From: Verpa conica
Lineage: Eukaryota > Ascomycota > Pezizomycetes > Pezizales > Morchellaceae
DNA length: 64,000 bases
NCBI GenBank assembly: GCA_033030425.1
Contig: JAUFSD010000015.1
Location: 372,001 to 436,000 of the forward strand
Reading direction: 5' to 3'
The position numbers and the translations under genes were made by a program. Below are positions 51,964-62,624 of this stretch, piece after piece; the stretch's first letter is position 1, and each line of letters opens with the position of its first letter. The notes beneath the pieces were generated by a model. That model made no database searches, was not told the origin of the DNA, and saw nothing but the letters and a program-made list of their open reading frames with translations.

Positions 51964-54900
51964 TGTGTAGACATGTGGCTTAACTAGGTGGATGTAAAGG
52001 AATGTTCTGGTGTTATTAAGAGGTTTGTTGGGAAGGTTTTACTTATTGTTTTTTTTTCTTTTCATTCACGTAGGTATAGAAGTGGGACCCGTAAGGGAGG
52101 CAAGCTTGTCGTTTGAATTCTTTTGTCTCGTTATAGTTTTTATGGCGTTATGGGATGTGGTGTCCTGGATTTATGAGGTTTTATGACTCATGTATGAGAA
52201 ACTTGGGGAATAAGAATTACGGTAGTCTCGTTTTAATACAGGCTCTTTCCTCGTGGAGAGCGAAAAGAACCTTTAAAAGTAAATTAGACTATCATTCTAA
52301 GGCGTATTGAGAAACTTTACATTAATATAGATAAGATTGCTTCTCAATAATGAAAGTTCTTGTGAGAGGCTGCATTTTTATTGTAGTGAATAATAAATCG
52401 AGTGAGGCTCTCTGAAAATGTCTCCAGAGGTGAGGGTTGAAAGTAGAAGTGGGCCTGATTTCTCACGGTTACCCTAGTCTCGATGGGCGCTGCTAGTGGT
52501 ATGAAGATGGGAATATGGTCTTTGGTAATAACGTGTTGAATCATTAATTAGGACTCGGTTTTAGCAGTTTAGAATGGGTGATTTCACTAATCGGTCAGAC
52601 CACAGCTCGACAAAGTTTGGCAAGTGCTAACAGTGAATCTGATTGATAGTCTCATACGGCCAACATCTGACTCTAGAGATAGGTTGAGAGGACTGGCATT
52701 TCCCTTCCTCCTTTTTTATCTTTCGAATAATTCTTAGATATTGGATCCTGTTCTTCATTCTCTTTGAATATAGTCTAAGATAGTAATTTATAGATGGTCT
52801 CTCTTAGGCTAGGTACAGAAAAAGTCGTCGAGATCAGTCTACATTCTTGGTAAATCTAAGTCTTTCCATTTCCACAAGAAGACTCTTTGATAAAGTGTCC
52901 AATATTCGCTCATTTATCGCTCGGTCACCGAAATATAGTATTTCAATAAACAAAGCCTACAATTACTTAACAAATCCAGCTCCAAATCTATAGGCGCATA
53001 CATCTACTTTGTCCGAACTTTGCTTGGGTTACCGCTACCCACTATTTACATCACCTCGCGGGAGGGTTTTCTTGATTACCGCTAGAATTTTTGTTTCACC
53101 CATCGTGCTTACTGGTGTTAGTGAAGTCCCATGAAAGGTTTTAAAGTCATGAGCCGTCGTAGTCTTGAGTTCCGGGATGACTCGGATGGATGGAGGGGTC
53201 AGCTCGGAAGGTATGTCCGCTCGAATGAATGGCATGGCATAATATGAATCAGGAGAAACTTAGTAGTGCTTCGAGGGTTCTAACCTACGGGATGGATACA
53301 TAGTGACTTTACTATCGTTAAGATTTGTTCTATGCGCTGTGATGGGGGGTGGGGTGGGGGAGAATGCATGAAACTAGCTAGACCCTGGCTAGATCTTGGG
53401 CTAGGTTGGTGCGTACTACTCTACACGGTTGAAATTGTGTCTGCTCCCAGGGTACTCTTGCTAGAGCTTACGCTAAGGTAGTGCCGAGAGTCAAGACACA
53501 TGCAAAATAGTGGCTGTACTTACTCGGCTGAGATTTAATCACTGATGTATCATTGTGGCTCTGTGCGGTTGATAAATTAAATTAACGAGAATTTGGTCAA
53601 TGGATTCTACAATGAAATGACTTTCCCCCCTCCCTCCCCCCTAGCTAAATGCTTGATCTCCTGGGTTCTTGGGGCCGTTAATCAATAATATAAGCTATGT
53701 GAAATATATTGTCGATGGAATAGTCAACATATTTTATCTTAATTCGGGTATGACTATTTGTTTTTACGTACAACACTCTTGCTAATCCTCCTACTGTATT
53801 AGGGTTGAAGTTATTGGGAGTTCTTTGTGAGGTACTGTCAAGACCCCTCTAGGTGTCGATTTGGAGAGTCGTTTGACCTTCAGAGACTCCATGGTAGCCT
53901 ACATCGGTGCCCTCGCTGTTTCCCTGTTGAAATGGCATTTATGTTTGACCTTCATACCTTGGCGCCCTTAAATGATCATCAGAGAAAGATCCCGTCGGGA
54001 GATTAACATTTCTATACAAAGGTTTATAACTATATAGTGATGCACCCTTGGGCGCTCGTATTTAATGGGGAGTGCAGCTGTCGTCAACGGCGCGATTCAG
54101 GGACTTGCATCAGACTTTAATAATATACATAAGCGCTTGGAATACTTAAGGTGATAGCCGTTGGTATTTTCTAAATAAGGAAAGGGGAAAAAGAGGGTAT
54201 ATGTTCTATGGTAACTTATATAGCCAGAACCTAGCAGTGTGTAAATAACCGCTAGAGTTTAGTAATTGATCGGAAAACCGTCTAGAGGTTCAGGAGAAAG
54301 TACGCGGTGTAGTATCATTAGATTTTTATTTATACCTATGAGGGCTTTGGGGCGCTTGTTAGTGTTTGTCGGAGTGTTAGGTGCATTTGTATTTTTACAA
54401 TGATTTATGGGAGTCTTCTTTCTGGGTTACATGTAAGAAACCTTGTAGCGAGAGATTTTGAAGACTTTTTTAGCCGGGCAGGACTACTAGGATAGCGAAT
54501 AATCGAGTATTTTGTTTGATAATTTTGTATTGTTCTTGTTTTAGAGACTGTCTTGCCCTTCAAGTCCTGCTCTATAAGATAAAAATATAAAGTGGTTCCT
54601 TAAACAGTCGTTTATCGGCATTAAAAATAACCTCAATAGCGAAGGGCTCTTATCAAGTACGGTAAAAGGGTCACGATACTTTCGAGAATTGGCATAAAAC
54701 AAATAAACAACCATAACATATAGAGCAGCTCTAGGATGCACAGGGGAAAAAAACCTCTACAGAGAGAAAATATGCTTAGAAAAAGCTTCCCATACCTAGA
54801 AACAGCTTCTGCTTCCTAGTAACGGGGAAAATATTCATGTGTATGTAAAACCGGGTGATAGTTCATGACCCAAGATCCATAACCATAAAGGCTCGAGCGT

Positions 54901-56571
54901 TGATCCCCTTTACACAGAATGGTCTAGAACACAAAGTAAATGCTTAAATTAAGCTAAGCACTTTGATATGAGTGACTTACCTCCACCGAGGTTAGATCAC
55001 ATGATTCGGGTTTTCAAGATGCATGCAAGCAGCTTCCTGTGTAGGAAAAAATATTATGTAATTTTTGTTAAAGCTATAGCATATAGCTTGTAAGTAATCA
55101 TATACATGGTAATTAAATTCGCGGTACTAGCTGGGAGGTCTTGTAAAAGCTAGTCAAGTTTGCGGTGAGAAAGAGCTATCGTTACCTGCCTGGAAGTGAC
55201 ATTAAACGTCGCATCGAAACGCTGGCTACGGCCGAACGGAGGTTATGGGGGGAGCATTTGCAGGCAAACTCTACATAGAATCCTTACATACTTCCATAGC
55301 TATACTACATTAGCTTACACCGCCATGACCGCCCGAGGGAAAAAAAACAATCTCTCGGAAACTCGGAAGAATCTTATAGTCAGCTTCGGAGGGGGGGTCC
55401 TGTGGAAGCATCTGTACTATGCTTAAGCTTGTTACACTTTTATCCGATAACTGCTGGGGTTCGGAATAAATTCTTTTGCCGTGTCTGTAACGGCTTTGGG
55501 AGGTGGTGAGGGCCCGTGCTGCGTATATTTTGCGATCGCCGCCACGTTGGGTCAAGAATCCTGGGTTGCAGTTCTGGCAAAATTCGGGTAGATTGATCTT
55601 GTATTCAGGGGTAGCGCTGATGAATGCTGATGTACAGAGGTGGGATGTGGCGGGTGGTTGGCTAATAGCGCGGGGCTCGCTTTTCCCTGTAGTGTTCGTA
55701 TCCGGATTAGGACTTGGAAGCGGAGTTTTTTTCTTTTCAGTTGTTTCACCAATTCCTCTCCTTCGCGTAGAAATATCGCAAGATTTATTTCTCCTAGTGC
55801 GATGCTTGGCTGCTGCCGTCCTTTACGGATTGATTCACAGGACCAGTGTTTCGGCCAGAGCAGGGGTAGGAGACGGTGATAACAATCGAAGGAGTTTTTG
55901 ACTTCCAGAAGATGCTGCAGCTGCACTGGCCCTCGTATTAGACTACTTTCAATTCAGTCGACTATACAACCTCAAAACGGGTGGCCGTGTTGTGGCCAGC
56001 ATTGTATGTACCTCGGGTGCCAGCATTTGGGATACCTAGCTATGTAGCACTTGAGTATATCCCTTAGGTATACATCTCTACTTACCGAACTCTGGCATTC
56101 GGAATTGCAAAGTGGTCATGGAAGCGAAACAAATAAGAAAGCCTTGTATTGCGTGCCCCTTTTCGCGATATTGGGCTGACCAGCGTTCGAGCTTCGTCTA
56201 TAGTGCGGCCCCCGCCCGGACTTGTAAGGTGTGATGAGACTCTACAGTCCGGGTGATGCCGATACCGATAAGAATGGCCAGGCCCAGGAATAGCAAGGAA
56301 GATGGACATGGGGATGTAGGCCACCCTTAATAGCCTGCCATATATCTGATACGGGGTTAGACGCCCCCAAACAATGGTACGCGCGCAGTGTACATTTGTT
56401 GCTACTAATTTGTAGGGACAGCCCTTTTACCGATGGCATGCCGCTACTAATCGGTACCCGTTATTAGTTGTTCTACTTTAAAGTAATGACAGGGCAGGGG
56501 GTATGCTGGCCCGTACATGCTATTCTGTATCGATTTGCCACATCCACACTCGCGCCTCAGACTTCCCCCCC

Positions 56572-56577
56572 CCCCGC
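56572..56577 (-). promoter_or_regulatory. Possible CreA/Mig1 site upstream of AA9 gene
   Basis: CCCCGC on the plus strand reads GCGGGG on the minus strand, matching SYGGRG. It lies about 380 bases upstream of a plant-cell-wall-degrading enzyme gene, a class commonly repressed by CreA. It sits at the end of a long C run, so chance is possible. Confidence 0.3.
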
Positions 56578-56692
56578 AATTTACGGCCGACAACCATGGG
56601 CCATGTCGAACCACTATGTTAGGTATCGACATATGTTGGAATTGTTACTGCGGCTCGGGTAATTTTTGTTCGGTTTGCTCGGGTGGATGTTG

Positions 56693-56700
56693 TATATAAG
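56693..56700 (+). promoter_or_regulatory. TATA box of the AA9 gene
   Basis: TATATAAG, 253 bases before the start codon and followed by a C/T-rich leader, placing transcription start roughly 30 bases downstream. Confidence 0.55.
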
Positions 56701-56952
56701 GTAGAGTTGTTGCCCACAACTTCTTATCCTCACCACACTCGTGTTCCACATTCTCTAGACATTCACTGTTCATTCCTGCCTGAGGCTTTCTCTCCTTCGT
56801 CGTTTTTTATCAGCAGCTCACTCTTTTTGTTGCCGATTTCAATTCATCCCGGGTACTGGTATCCTACAGCGTCTTCTACTCTTTGACAAAAGCCGTTTTC
56901 TCTCTTTCAAACAAAACCAAAATCTTCTTTTACAGAACTCAACATCTTCAAA

Positions 56953-58088
56953 ATGGTTAAATTCGCAGCTCTCCTTCCTATCGTTGCCGGTCTTCTCGGT
57001 GCCGCTGAGGCCCACACCCGTGTTTACAGTCTCTGGGTCAATGATGTTGACCAGGGTGATGGTCGTACCACCTACATCCGTAGCCCTCCCAGCAACAGCC
57101 CTGTGAAGGTCAGTTTTAAATGTCAACCCACTATTTTTTATCTTTAATTTGCTAACAATTTTCTCAGGATGTGTCAAGCACTGATATCATCTGTAACGTT
57201 GCCAACACTGCAGCACCAAAGAGCGTTTCTGTCGCTGCTGGAGACAAGGTCACCTTTGAGTGGTACCATGACAACCGTGCCGACGATATCATTGATGGCA
57301 GCCACAAGGGTCCCATCACTGTCTACATCGCCCCTGCCGCCAGCAACGGAGCCGGTGCTGTCTGGACCAAGCTCGCCGAGTCTGGTCTCAACAATGGTGT
57401 CTGGGCCGTTACTACTCTCATTGCCAATGGGGGCAAGCACAGCCTTACCCTTCCTTCATCCCTCGCTGCTGGTGACTACCTTTTGAGGGCCGAGATCATT
57501 GCCCTTCACGAGTCTGATACCGACTACACTGTCAACTCTGCCCGTGGTGCTCAGTTCTATCCTTCTTGCTCACAGATCACTGTCACCTCCGGTGGCTCTA
57601 CTTCCCCCCCTGGTGGCTTCAACTTCATCGGTGGTTACTCCCCTGAGGACCCTGGCATCCTGTTCAACCTTTACGGTAGCTACACCTCCTACACCATCCC
57701 CGGCCCTGCTGTCTGGAGCGGAAGCTCCAGCGGTAGCTCTTCCACCGCCGCCGCTGTCACTACCACCAAGGCCGCCGCCACTAGCACCAAGGCTGCCACC
57801 ACCACTGTTGTCGCTGTCCCTACCACTTCCAGCACCAAGGCCGCTGTCCCAACTACCTCCAGCACCAAGGCCGCTGTTCCCACTACTACCAAGGCCGCTG
57901 TCCCGACCACCACCGCTGTCGTAGTCAAGACCTCTACCACCGCTGTTGCCCCAGCTGCTACCTCCGCTACCTCTGGCACCGTCGCCAAGTACTACCAGTG
58001 TGGTGGAAAGTTTTACACTGGCGCCACCGCCTGTGTCTCTGGCTGCTCTTGCGTCAAGCAGAACGACTACTATTCCCAGTGCTTGTAA
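56953..58088 (+). CDS. AA9 lytic polysaccharide monooxygenase with C-terminal CBM1
   Basis: Secreted copper enzyme that oxidatively cleaves cellulose or related glucans. Two exons, 56953-57108 and 57168-58088, give 358 residues. The signal peptide ([20 protein letters not shown]) ends exactly before His21, which becomes the N-terminal copper ligand of the histidine brace. His98 ([12 protein letters not shown]) is the second ligand and Tyr183 (GAQFYPSC) the axial residue; Gln181 and His166 fit the second sphere. Cys61 and Cys186 probably form the conserved disulfide. A Thr/Ala/Lys-rich linker with near-tandem 30-base repeats leads to a CBM1 at about 326-358 ending DYYSQCL. That CBM1 has five cysteines instead of four and Tyr in place of the first Trp-type aromatic. 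The linker is typical for O-glycosylation. Confidence 0.97.
57821..57905. repeat. Near-tandem repeat in the AA9 linker
   Basis: Two 30-base units and a shortened third unit encode [20 protein letters not shown] and TTTKAAVP. Such repeats expand and contract readily and set the length of the glycosylated linker. Confidence 0.85.
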
Positions 58089-58404
58089 ACGGAAGATTCT
58101 TTCTTTTGGTTTCGTTATTATTAAATTCCATTTCCAGTTAGTGTATAAACGACATTAGAGAAGACGAGCGCTCTCTTTGAAACCTTTTTCTGGCATGGAT
58201 GGTGGATTATGGGCGTCTGGCTGGATACGTCACTGCTGTCATATTATTTTTCTTCTTTGTTTATTTATTTCTTCTCTCTATATAGTGGTGAAAAGTTGGG
58301 GTTGTTAAAATAAAATTTAGTACAGGCGGAATGCCTAAGTCATTCCCTCAATATTTACGTCCACGTTCGGTTCTCAGGTGAAGTTTTCTAGTAGACTCTC
58401 AAAT

Positions 58405-58477
58405 GATCTGATAAGATTATGATGCAAGGTACTCTTATCAGATCTCATACCTGTAAGAAAAATCATTTCCTTGCATC
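58405..58477. repeat. Two interleaved inverted repeats with GATA sites
   Basis: GATCTGATAAGA (58405-58416) is the exact reverse complement of TCTTATCAGATC (58433-58444). GATGCAAGG (58421-58429), lying in the loop of the first pair, is the exact reverse complement of CCTTGCATC (58469-58477). The two pairs interleave, so an RNA copy could form a pseudoknot. The first pair contains two TGATAAG/CTTATCA sites of the kind bound by GATA factors such as AreA or WC-type regulators. Confidence 0.75.
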
Positions 58478-58748
58478 TTTCATTCAAGCTTTTGATTAGA
58501 TGTATATGTATCCCGGAACAACACGTCGGCATATACATAAATACAACATACATAGGTTCCACGCTTAATCTATCCTGTCAGAATCTTATAATGAACGGGG
58601 ACGGAGCAATTCGATCATCCAGACTCGGTTGTCGATCGATTCGGAGGAATAGTTCATCCTCAACAGGGATACATGTAGGAATGTGCTGCACGGCAACCTC
58701 CGTGAATTATAAATCCAACCCCGCGGTGCACCCACCCGATGACATCGT

Positions 58749-58755
58749 TATAAAG
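58749..58755 (+). promoter_or_regulatory. TATA box of the Hsp31-like gene
   Basis: TATAAAG, 63 bases upstream of the start codon, which implies a very short 5' leader. Confidence 0.55.
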
Positions 58756-58811
58756 GCTTGTGTCGAACCCGCAATTTATTGTTATCATCGATTGAGATAA
58801 CAACTCACAAA

Positions 58812-59640
58812 ATGACTACTTCATCTCGCCCAAAGATTCTTTTCGTCCTTACTTCCCAGAAGGAGCTCGGTGATACTGGGAAACCTACTGGATGGTACTT
58901 GGTAAGCACCCTCTCGGCCCTCTGGTGCGGTTGGGGAGATAGAAGGCTCATAGATTTTGCAACGATAGCCTGAGTTTTCACACCCGTATAACGTCTTGAG
59001 CCCTCATGCTTCGATCACCGTCGCATCACCGGCAGGAGGAGAGGCTCCGCTAGATCCAGCGTCTGTTGAGGCGTACAAGGAAGACAAGATCTCAGTAGAC
59101 TTCTTGAAAACGGAGGAAAAGGTGTATAAGGATTCACAGGCTTTGTCTGCATTCATTGGACATGCGTCTGAATATGATGCCATCTTCTACGTTGGTGGAC
59201 ATGGACGTTAGTTACACTTTCAGATCTTTTTGGGGTTAACCTTGGCTGATTGTGACTTCTGGACGAAAGCGATGTTTGACTTGGTCAACGATGAAACTTC
59301 AATAAAGCTCATCGCGGAGTTTTATGATGCTGGCAAGATCGTTGCTGCTGTCTGCCATGGCCCTGTTGCGCTTCTGAATGTTAAGTTGGCGAATGGAGAG
59401 TACTTGCTTAAAGGCCACAAAGTTACTGGTCTCTCTAATGATGAGGAGGATGCGATGGATATGTCGAAGTATATGCCTCTTGAGCTAGAGACAGAGTTGG
59501 TGGCTAGAACGGGAGGGCTATATGAGAAGGCAGGGCTGTGGGGGGTAAAAGTAGTTGTTTCGGGGCGGGTGATTACTGGGCAGAATCCTCAAAGTGCTGA
59601 GAAAGTGGGAGAGGAACTCAAGAAGGCACTGGGCTTGTAA
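58812..59640 (+). CDS. Hsp31-like DJ-1/PfpI superfamily protein (glutathione-independent glyoxalase / chaperone)
   Basis: Three exons, 58812-58901, 58969-59206 and 59270-59640, give 232 residues, close to yeast Hsp31 (237). Known members convert methylglyoxal to lactate without glutathione and protect cells during stress. The nucleophile elbow AAVCHGPVALL gives Cys138 and His139, the same numbering as in yeast Hsp31, and GWYLPEFSHPY supplies Glu32. A third acidic residue, Glu168 or Glu169, lies in GLSNDEEDAMD. IFYVGGHGPMFDL spans the second splice site: GGA C joins CG ATG, confirming the GAAAG acceptor. No signal peptide is present. It follows the AA9 gene on the same strand but with its own TATA box. 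Confidence 0.95.
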
Positions 59641-60241
59641 GAGGCAAGAAGTGACCCTGGGTGTTTTTTTTTCGCGCAATAGTACCCATGGAACTAAAAA
59701 AAAATTGAACTAGCACTCATGTTCTAACCTCAAACCAATTTTAATAATACAAGCCTTCTCACTTGTTTGATGGATCTTTCTATACTCTACCCCCTGATAG
59801 CTCTCCCAGAGTAACTGAGACTCTTAGACGTTTATTACCTACTGGAAAGATCTCATTTTATAAAATATTTCCATTAGTATTGTTTCAGTTATCTATTTCG
59901 TGCTACAGAGGATCTGGACAAAGGGTAAGTGATCAATGTAAGTAAAATTTTCTTCCCTTGCAACAAAGAGCCTTCATACATATAACTTTACCCTTCTCTT
60001 CTCCTTCTTCCTTGTGTTTTTGGCAGCTAGTACTTTCGAATTTCTCTAGAAAACCCCCTTGTTTGGGATTTCCCTAGAGATGAAGGCTAGAGAAAACACC
60101 ATTCAAAAATTCTCTTAACAACTAGCGTTGCCCTAAATTAAATACCCTAAGCATTTTCTACTTACCAAAAGCTCTTACAGAACTACTTCTCCATCACCCC
60201 AAGAGAAAGATATACATCTGACTTTTACCTCCTCAGAAGAG
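59641..60241. other. Intergenic region before the Cys/Gln-rich gene
   Basis: No gene seen. The region is C/T-rich toward its end and has a hairpin at 60043-60080, probably in the promoter or 5' leader of the next gene. Confidence 0.55.
60043..60080. repeat. Hairpin in leader of the Cys/Gln-rich gene
   Basis: TCTCTAG (60043-60049) pairs with CTAGAGA (60074-60080); inside, AAA/TTT and CCC/GGG blocks also pair with small bulges. The 38-base element lies about 160 bases upstream of the start codon. Confidence 0.5.
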
Positions 60242-61778
60242 ATGTGTTTCTACCAGAGGCTGGGTTTTCCCTGCCAGCATTCTATCCTATGGACCAGGGT
60301 GAGCCTTTGTACTGTTGCCCGGCAGTGTCCGAAGTCCAAAAATACGTGTCAGGTTCGTTCGCCTACGGGTCCGATCAACTTCGGGCATCACGGATATGAA
60401 TGCCCACGATGTGTTAAGGAAAGCGGTATGTATGGGAGTATTATTTCGAAAAACCCTCAGGTTATCAACGAGGGGGACCGATTTCCTGGTTATGAGTTCC
60501 CGGCTGTTTCTAGCGTAGGGATTCCGGGCAAAGTACAAACACCTATAAGGAGTAGACAAGGAGATATGTCAGAGGATGAGAGACATAAGGGCTTTGAAGG
60601 AGTGAGAGGGGGCTTGAACTATGTGAGTACGGGCTAAGGATTCTGTAGCCAGAAATCCCAGCCGTTATTAAGTTCCTCTTCCCTAAGATTATTTTTATGA
60701 AGCTGACATGATGGGTGGCTTTACACGTATCGAAGAACAGAAGAGTGGATCTGTGACTTCGTACTCAGAGATAGAGAAACCGATCCTGAGTCTTCAGGAG
60801 CTACAGTTTCAACAACTACAAGCATCTCCTAGAGGTTTACCTCTAGATTTAGGTCCCATGGGTCCTCAGGTCTTTAACCAGCAACAACTTCAGATGTCTG
60901 CTACTCAGTATTCGAAGCAACAGGCTACGCAACTTTATCATAGGCCTCATCAGCAGCAGGTTCAAGGGTCTATAAGTCAGAAGTCTATCCCTTTATCTCT
61001 ACACGAGCCCAGAGATAACCAGATCCCACAGCAGCAGCTAGAAATGTTATCTCCGAAACCACAAACCTTCCAGGGGCCCCAAAAAGGTGGGCAACTACAG
61101 CAACTACAGAACCCTAAAAAACGAAAGGCCCAAAGAGGACTCCAGCCTTCTCGGAATCCGCATACACTCCCTACACAGGTCCGGCAAGAATATAATAAAC
61201 GACATTGTACTGAAACCCCCCCAGTTATATCCCCAATAGATACACCACTACAAAAGTGGGGAAATTCTAGTTCTTTCCAAGATTCTAGCAGTTATGGTAA
61301 TCAACAAGTCAATCAGAATATCTATTATTCCGAGAAACACTCAGCCATGAATCATTCATGGTATAATGGAGCCTATGCCTCAACAACAGGTGCACCAAGG
61401 CCTGAAAATACCGCACCTCAATATGTATCGTCAAGAGAAACGCCATATTTCCACTATTCGGTAGAATTTTTGCAAGCAGAACAGACAAGATTAAAGGAAA
61501 GATTAATGGTTGAAGATGCTATAGTGGCTAACATGAAGGCTTTTCATCTCAAGAAGTTTGGTAGTGAAGCCCCAGAAGCTCTTGGCCATGTGCAGTGTCA
61601 GGATTTGTATCAAAACACGCTTAAGCAGGAGATGATGACGTATCGGGATGAAATGTCAAAGTACCAGAGGAGGTCTAAGGCATTATTGGAGCTTATGTCT
61701 AAGGGAAATTTCTTGGGAAATGCACAGTTCTGGCCATTGGTTTCGCAGATGTCAAGGGAGCTTAGAGGGGAACTATGA
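60242..61778 (+). CDS. Cys-cluster, Gln-rich protein of unknown function
   Basis: I join 60242-60626 and 60688-61778 across a 61-base intron (GTACGG donor, CTAAG acceptor), giving 491 residues and keeping frame without a stop. The N-terminus has a dense Cys/His cluster (Cys2, 11, 23, 29, 36, 54, 57 and His13, 49, 50; for example GYECPRC) that could bind zinc. The middle is rich in Gln, Pro and Ser with Gln runs (FNQQQLQM, IPQQQLEM) and one basic patch, PKKRKAQRG, as in a nuclear protein. The C-terminus looks helical (LQAEQTRLKERLMVEDAIV through YRDEMSKYQRRSK). If the junction is wrong, these are two separate genes. It converges on the CCCH gene. I cannot name the family. Confidence 0.65.
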
Positions 61779-62624
61779 AAAGATAGAGGGGTATGAGTAC
61801 ATCAGTAAAGAAGAGAGGAGATAGTGGAGGTTTTATATACCTAGTTTTGGAGGGTGTTTCCCCCATTGTTAGGAAGGTTGTTTTTCTTTAGTATCGGTGT
61901 AAATGATAAGAGTAGAGTAGATGTTCTCCTTTCCTTAGAGTATTGGGCTTGGACTTTGTTGAAAATCTACGTACTATTCTTTATTACTGGGCCCATTTTG
62001 ACGTTATTTTCACTGATTCTAAACATGAGTGCATGAAAATCAAGACGTTGTATAATATTCATAGTAAGAATTATCACTGTAACGTTTTCTATGTAGTATT
62101 TCTTTCCCTTCCCCCTTATCTAATGTGGGATCAGCACGGCTAACCAAGTGTACTCTATAAAACACTCTTAAGATAATAGATAGGAAGATATAATTCATTT
62201 AAACTTAGAATCGAAAGAATATCTAAATGTATTTATATGACGTGGTAGTGTGGAATCTTTAACTTGTGGAAAGTTTGCCCCTCCTCTCAAAGAAAAAAAA
62301 AACAAGAGCTCTTATTTAACCGGAAGAACTTTAGTTACAACTCTTTCAAACGAACATTTTATCTGTTTAAGAATTCACAAAGTATAGTAGATTTCTTAGA
62401 CATTCCATGCTTAGAAGAAACAACACTTCTGAGAACATAAAACTTGAACAAGAACCTTACGTCCTGGCTTCCTCCCAATATGCAAAGCCCTCCTCCTTTT
62501 GGAATACTTTTCACGCCTTATGTAATCTCCCACTATTCGCTCATGAGCTAATAGACATCAGTAAAACAATCAATCATTTGCCCCCCTTGGTGCCCAATAG
62601 CACCAAACCCCCGGGTGAGTCTTC
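61779..62624. other. Intergenic region between convergent genes
   Basis: 3' flanks of the Cys/Gln-rich gene and the CCCH gene. A plus-strand frame at 62407-62775 overlaps the CCCH coding sequence and looks like a shadow. No other feature is visible. Confidence 0.55.

Larger units (their letters stand above)
51964..56952. other. Gene-poor region and AA9 promoter
   Basis: About 5 kb without a supportable gene. Overlapping opposite-strand frames at 55503-55926 (132 and 124 codons) have no recognisable domain. G-rich runs near 53343-53359 and C-rich runs near 53624-53641 could form quadruplex-like structure. The last 300 bases form the AA9 promoter and leader. Confidence 0.5.
58089..58811. other. 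Intergenic region, AA9 3' flank / Hsp31 promoter
   Basis: Holds likely poly(A) signals for the AA9 gene (ATTAAA near 58119 and AATAAA near 58308), two interleaved inverted repeats with GATA motifs (58405-58477), and the TATA box of the next gene. No coding sequence is seen. Confidence 0.6.

Noticed and set aside
53343..53359. G-quadruplex from G6-T-G4-T-G5
   Set aside because: Only three separated G runs; a four-run motif would need a zero-length loop, so it is not a standard quadruplex.
55503..55926. Opposite-strand ORFs of 132 and 124 codons
   Set aside because: They cover the same bases, show no domain, and lie in an otherwise gene-free stretch.
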